In this document: positions 4,037 through 5,874 of the stretch, piece after piece
Numbering within the stretch: position 1 is the stretch's first letter
Layout of the letters: each line of letters starts with the position of its first letter
Assembly: GCA_030526765.1 (NCBI GenBank)
Contig: JAUNCB010000086.1
Location: 1-5,874, forward strand
Length of the DNA stretch: 5,874 nucleotides
Source: Bacillota bacterium
GTDB taxonomy: Bacteria; Bacillota; Clostridia; Lachnospirales; Anaerotignaceae
Reading direction: 5' to 3'
The notes under the pieces: model-generated
What the model was told of the DNA's origin: nothing
Databases searched by the model: none
What the model saw: the letters and a program-made list of their open reading frames with translations, nothing else
Position numbers and translations under genes: made by a program

Positions 4037-5794
4037 TTAGTCTTCCTGCGGAATCCCTTTATAAACAAAGCCCTTTTCCGCATCCACGGTGATCAGTGCC
4101 TGCTGGGGCACCAGATCCACCACCTTGGCATTGCAGACCACCACGGGAATATCCAGTGCGCTGCCTGCCACCTCTGCGTGGCTGTTTGCCTGCTGATCCA
4201 TCGGGCCCACCACAATGCCGCCTGCCTTACGGATGTAGGGCATATAGCTGCTGTCGGTGGAGGTTGCCACCAGAATATCGCCTTGGTTAAAGGTATGCTC
4301 CACACCGTCTCTTACGGTGATCACTCTCGCCTTGCCGCTGGCTCTTTTCGTGCCTACGCCCTTGCCCTTGCACAGCACATCCCCCACGATGTCCACACGG
4401 ATGGTGTTGGTGGCACCGCTGAAGCCCAGAGGCATTCCCAAAGCGGAAACCACAGTGTCGCCGTTTTTCAGAAGGCCGCTGCCCATGGCGATTTTTAAAG
4501 AGGTGTCAAATACACCGCCCTTGGGCAGCTCCCCTGTGTAAAACATGGGTTTGCAGCCCCAGATCAGGTTCATCTGCCGCCATACCCGTTCATCGGGGGT
4601 GCTGGCAATGAGGGGGCAGGTGGGACGATGCTTGGCGATCATCCTTGCCGTAAAGCCCGAGCGGGTGATCGTCGTAATTGCCGCTGTATCCAGCTCTGCC
4701 GCTGTGGCACACACCGCCATGGAAATGGCATTGGTGATGTTGATGCGGGCAGGCTCGGTGTAAATGGTTTTTGTGGCATAGTCAATGGCGCTTTCCGCCT
4801 TCAGTGCAATGCGGGACATGGTGGCAACGGCCTCCAGAGGGTATGCCCCTGCCGCTGTTTCCCCCGAAAGCATGATGGCATCGCTGCCGTCAAAGATGGC
4901 ATTGGCAACGTCATTTGCCTCTGCTCTGGTGGGTCTGGGGCTGTGGGTCATGCTCTCCAGCATCTGGGTCGCCGTGATGACGGGTTTGCCCAGCTGGTTT
5001 GCCTTGGCGATGAGCTTTTTCTGTACCAGAGGCACTTCCTCGGGGGGAATTTCCACCCCCAGATCCCCTCTGGCAACCATGATGCCGTCGGAAACCTCCA
5101 GAATTTTATCAATATTGTCCACGCCCTGCTGATTTTCGATCTTGGAAATGATGTGGATGTGGCTGCCGCCGTTTTCCTCCAGCACCTGACGGATCTTCAC
5201 CACGTCCGCTGCGGAGCGGATGAAGGATGCCGCCACAATATCAAAGCCGTTTTCCACGCCGAATTTCAGGTCTTCAATATCCTTTTCCATCAGAGAGGGC
5301 AGGTGTACCTTCACCCCGGGCAGGTTCACGCCCTTGCGGGATTTCACCACACCGCCGTTGACAACGGTACAGATCACATCGGTATCTGTGGTTTCTTCCA
5401 CTCTCAGCTCGATGAGGCCGTCATCGATCAGTACACGGGAGCCCCTGTGTACATCCTTGGGCAGATCCTCATAGGTCACGGAAACGATGCTTTCGTCCCC
5501 CTCCACCTCTCTGGTGGTGAGGGTAAAGGCTGCACCCTCCTCCAGTCTTACCTTCTCTTCCTTAAAGGTCTTTACACGGATCTCAGGGCCCTTTGTATCC
5601 AGAATCAGGGGAATGGGAGCGTTCATTTCCTCCCTTGCCTGCTTCAGCTTCGCAATGGTTTCCCCGTGGCTTTCATAGGTGCCATGGGAAAAGTTCACAC
5701 GGGCTGCGCTCATGCCGTTTTCGATGAGCTTTTTCATGGTCTCCACATCATTGGTGGCAGGGCCCAGTGTGCAAACGATCTTTGTTCTGCGCAT
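4037..5794 (-). CDS. pyk: Pyruvate kinase, long form with C-terminal PEP-utiliser-like domain
   Basis: Makes ATP and pyruvate from phosphoenolpyruvate and ADP, the last step of glycolysis, in the cytoplasm. The 585 residues match the long Bacillus-type enzyme. Barrel and inserted B domain cover about 1-335, the C domain about 340-472, and a PEP-utiliser mobile-domain-like segment about 480-580. Catalytic features seen are R32 in RVNFSHG, DTKGPEIR (66-73), K218 and E220 in ISKIENQ, the metal-binding D244 in ARGDLG, and T276 in ATQM. The extra domain keeps a histidine (H539, in NSHAEVAG) at the place of the transferable histidine of PEP-utilising enzymes; in pyruvate kinases this domain is not catalytically required. 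E71 corresponds to rabbit muscle Glu117, which marks potassium-dependent enzymes. The start is fixed by AGGAGGG (5809-5803) 8 bases upstream. No clear promoter lies in the 80 bases before it, so it may be co-transcribed with an unseen upstream gene, often pfkA in related bacteria. It ends at its own terminator (3974-4005). Confidence 0.98.
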   Translation of the reverse strand: MRRTKIVCTLGPATNDVETMKKLIENGMSAARVNFSHGTYESHGETIAKLKQAREEMNAPIPLILDTKGPEIRVKTFKEEKVRLEEGAAFTLTTREVEGDESIVSVTYEDLPKDVHRGSRVLIDDGLIELRVEETTDTDVICTVVNGGVVKSRKGVNLPGVKVHLPSLMEKDIEDLKFGVENGFDIVAASFIRSAADVVKIRQVLEENGGSHIHIISKIENQQGVDNIDKILEVSDGIMVARGDLGVEIPPEEVPLVQKKLIAKANQLGKPVITATQMLESMTHSPRPTRAEANDVANAIFDGSDAIMLSGETAAGAYPLEAVATMSRIALKAESAIDYATKTIYTEPARINITNAISMAVCATAAELDTAAITTITRSGFTARMIAKHRPTCPLIASTPDERVWRQMNLIWGCKPMFYTGELPKGGVFDTSLKIAMGSGLLKNGDTVVSALGMPLGFSGATNTIRVDIVGDVLCKGKGVGTKRASGKARVITVRDGVEHTFNQGDILVATSTDSSYMPYIRKAGGIVVGPMDQQANSHAEVAGSALDIPVVVCNAKVVDLVPQQALITVDAEKGFVYKGIPQED

Positions 5795-5832
5795 ATTGCG
5801 TTCCCTCCTCTATTATTGTATCTCTGTAAACG

Positions 5833-5869
5833 GAAAGCCGCCGCTTCGCTGCTGCTCTCCGAGGCTTTC
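5833..5869. repeat. Inverted repeat upstream of pyk
   Basis: GAAAGCC (5833-5839) and GGCTTTC (5863-5869) form a 7-pair stem with a 23-base loop. On the minus strand it is not followed by a T-run, so it is not an obvious terminator of an upstream gene. On the plus strand it runs into TTTAT at the window edge. It may be a leader or intercistronic hairpin; the window ends before context can be judged. Confidence 0.35.
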
Positions 5870-5874
5870 TTTAT

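Noticed and set aside
5815..5820. A -10-like TACAAT before pyk.
   Set aside because: No -35 at 16-18 bases (only GC-rich sequence), and transcription would start on the ribosome binding site.
1..5874. CRISPR arrays, tRNA or rRNA genes, insertion sequences, phage genes.
   Set aside because: No regularly spaced repeats, no cloverleaf or rRNA sequence, and no transposase or phage-like frame was seen on either strand.

Overview
The window carries one strand of genes: every gene I can support is read on the minus strand, so transcription runs from right to left. Strong AGGAGG-type ribosome binding sites, intrinsic terminators, a moderate base composition and the protein families suggest a member of the Firmicutes, most likely an anaerobic Clostridia/Lachnospirales-type organism. 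The species cannot be told from the sequence, and no plasmid, phage or insertion-sequence gene is present.

Layout in the direction of transcription (right to left). (1) 5794-4037 is pyk, a full-length 585-residue pyruvate kinase of the long Bacillus-like type with an extra C-terminal PEP-utiliser-like domain, closed by a strong intrinsic terminator (4005-3974). (2) About 500 bases without a gene follow (4036-3537). They hold a cluster of nested inverted repeats (3973-3855), a second strong terminator (3854-3823), several palindromes, and a promoter (3680-3652) with a leader of about 110 bases. (3) 3536-2316 encodes a DUF819/YjcL-family membrane protein. It is followed after 36 bases by an M19-family dipeptidase (2279-1308), then an intrinsic terminator (1285-1251), then a second, paralogous M19 dipeptidase (1224-253). 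(4) 252-114 holds a good promoter and a hairpin leader for a further gene, of which only the first 37 codons (113-1) are in the window.

The genes at 3536-253 look like one unit: a predicted transporter of unknown substrate with two cytoplasmic metallo-dipeptidases. Both peptidases are 323 residues, align without gaps at about 54% identity by hand count, and keep all expected metal ligands. The simplest reading is uptake of a dipeptide, perhaps one containing a D-amino acid, followed by hydrolysis inside the cell. The terminator between the two peptidase genes suggests the second copy is expressed at a lower or conditional level. Pyruvate kinase is housekeeping glycolysis, separated from this unit by terminators. 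The items most worth a second look are the structured intergenic element at 3823-3973, the transporter plus twin-dipeptidase cassette, and the terminator inside it.
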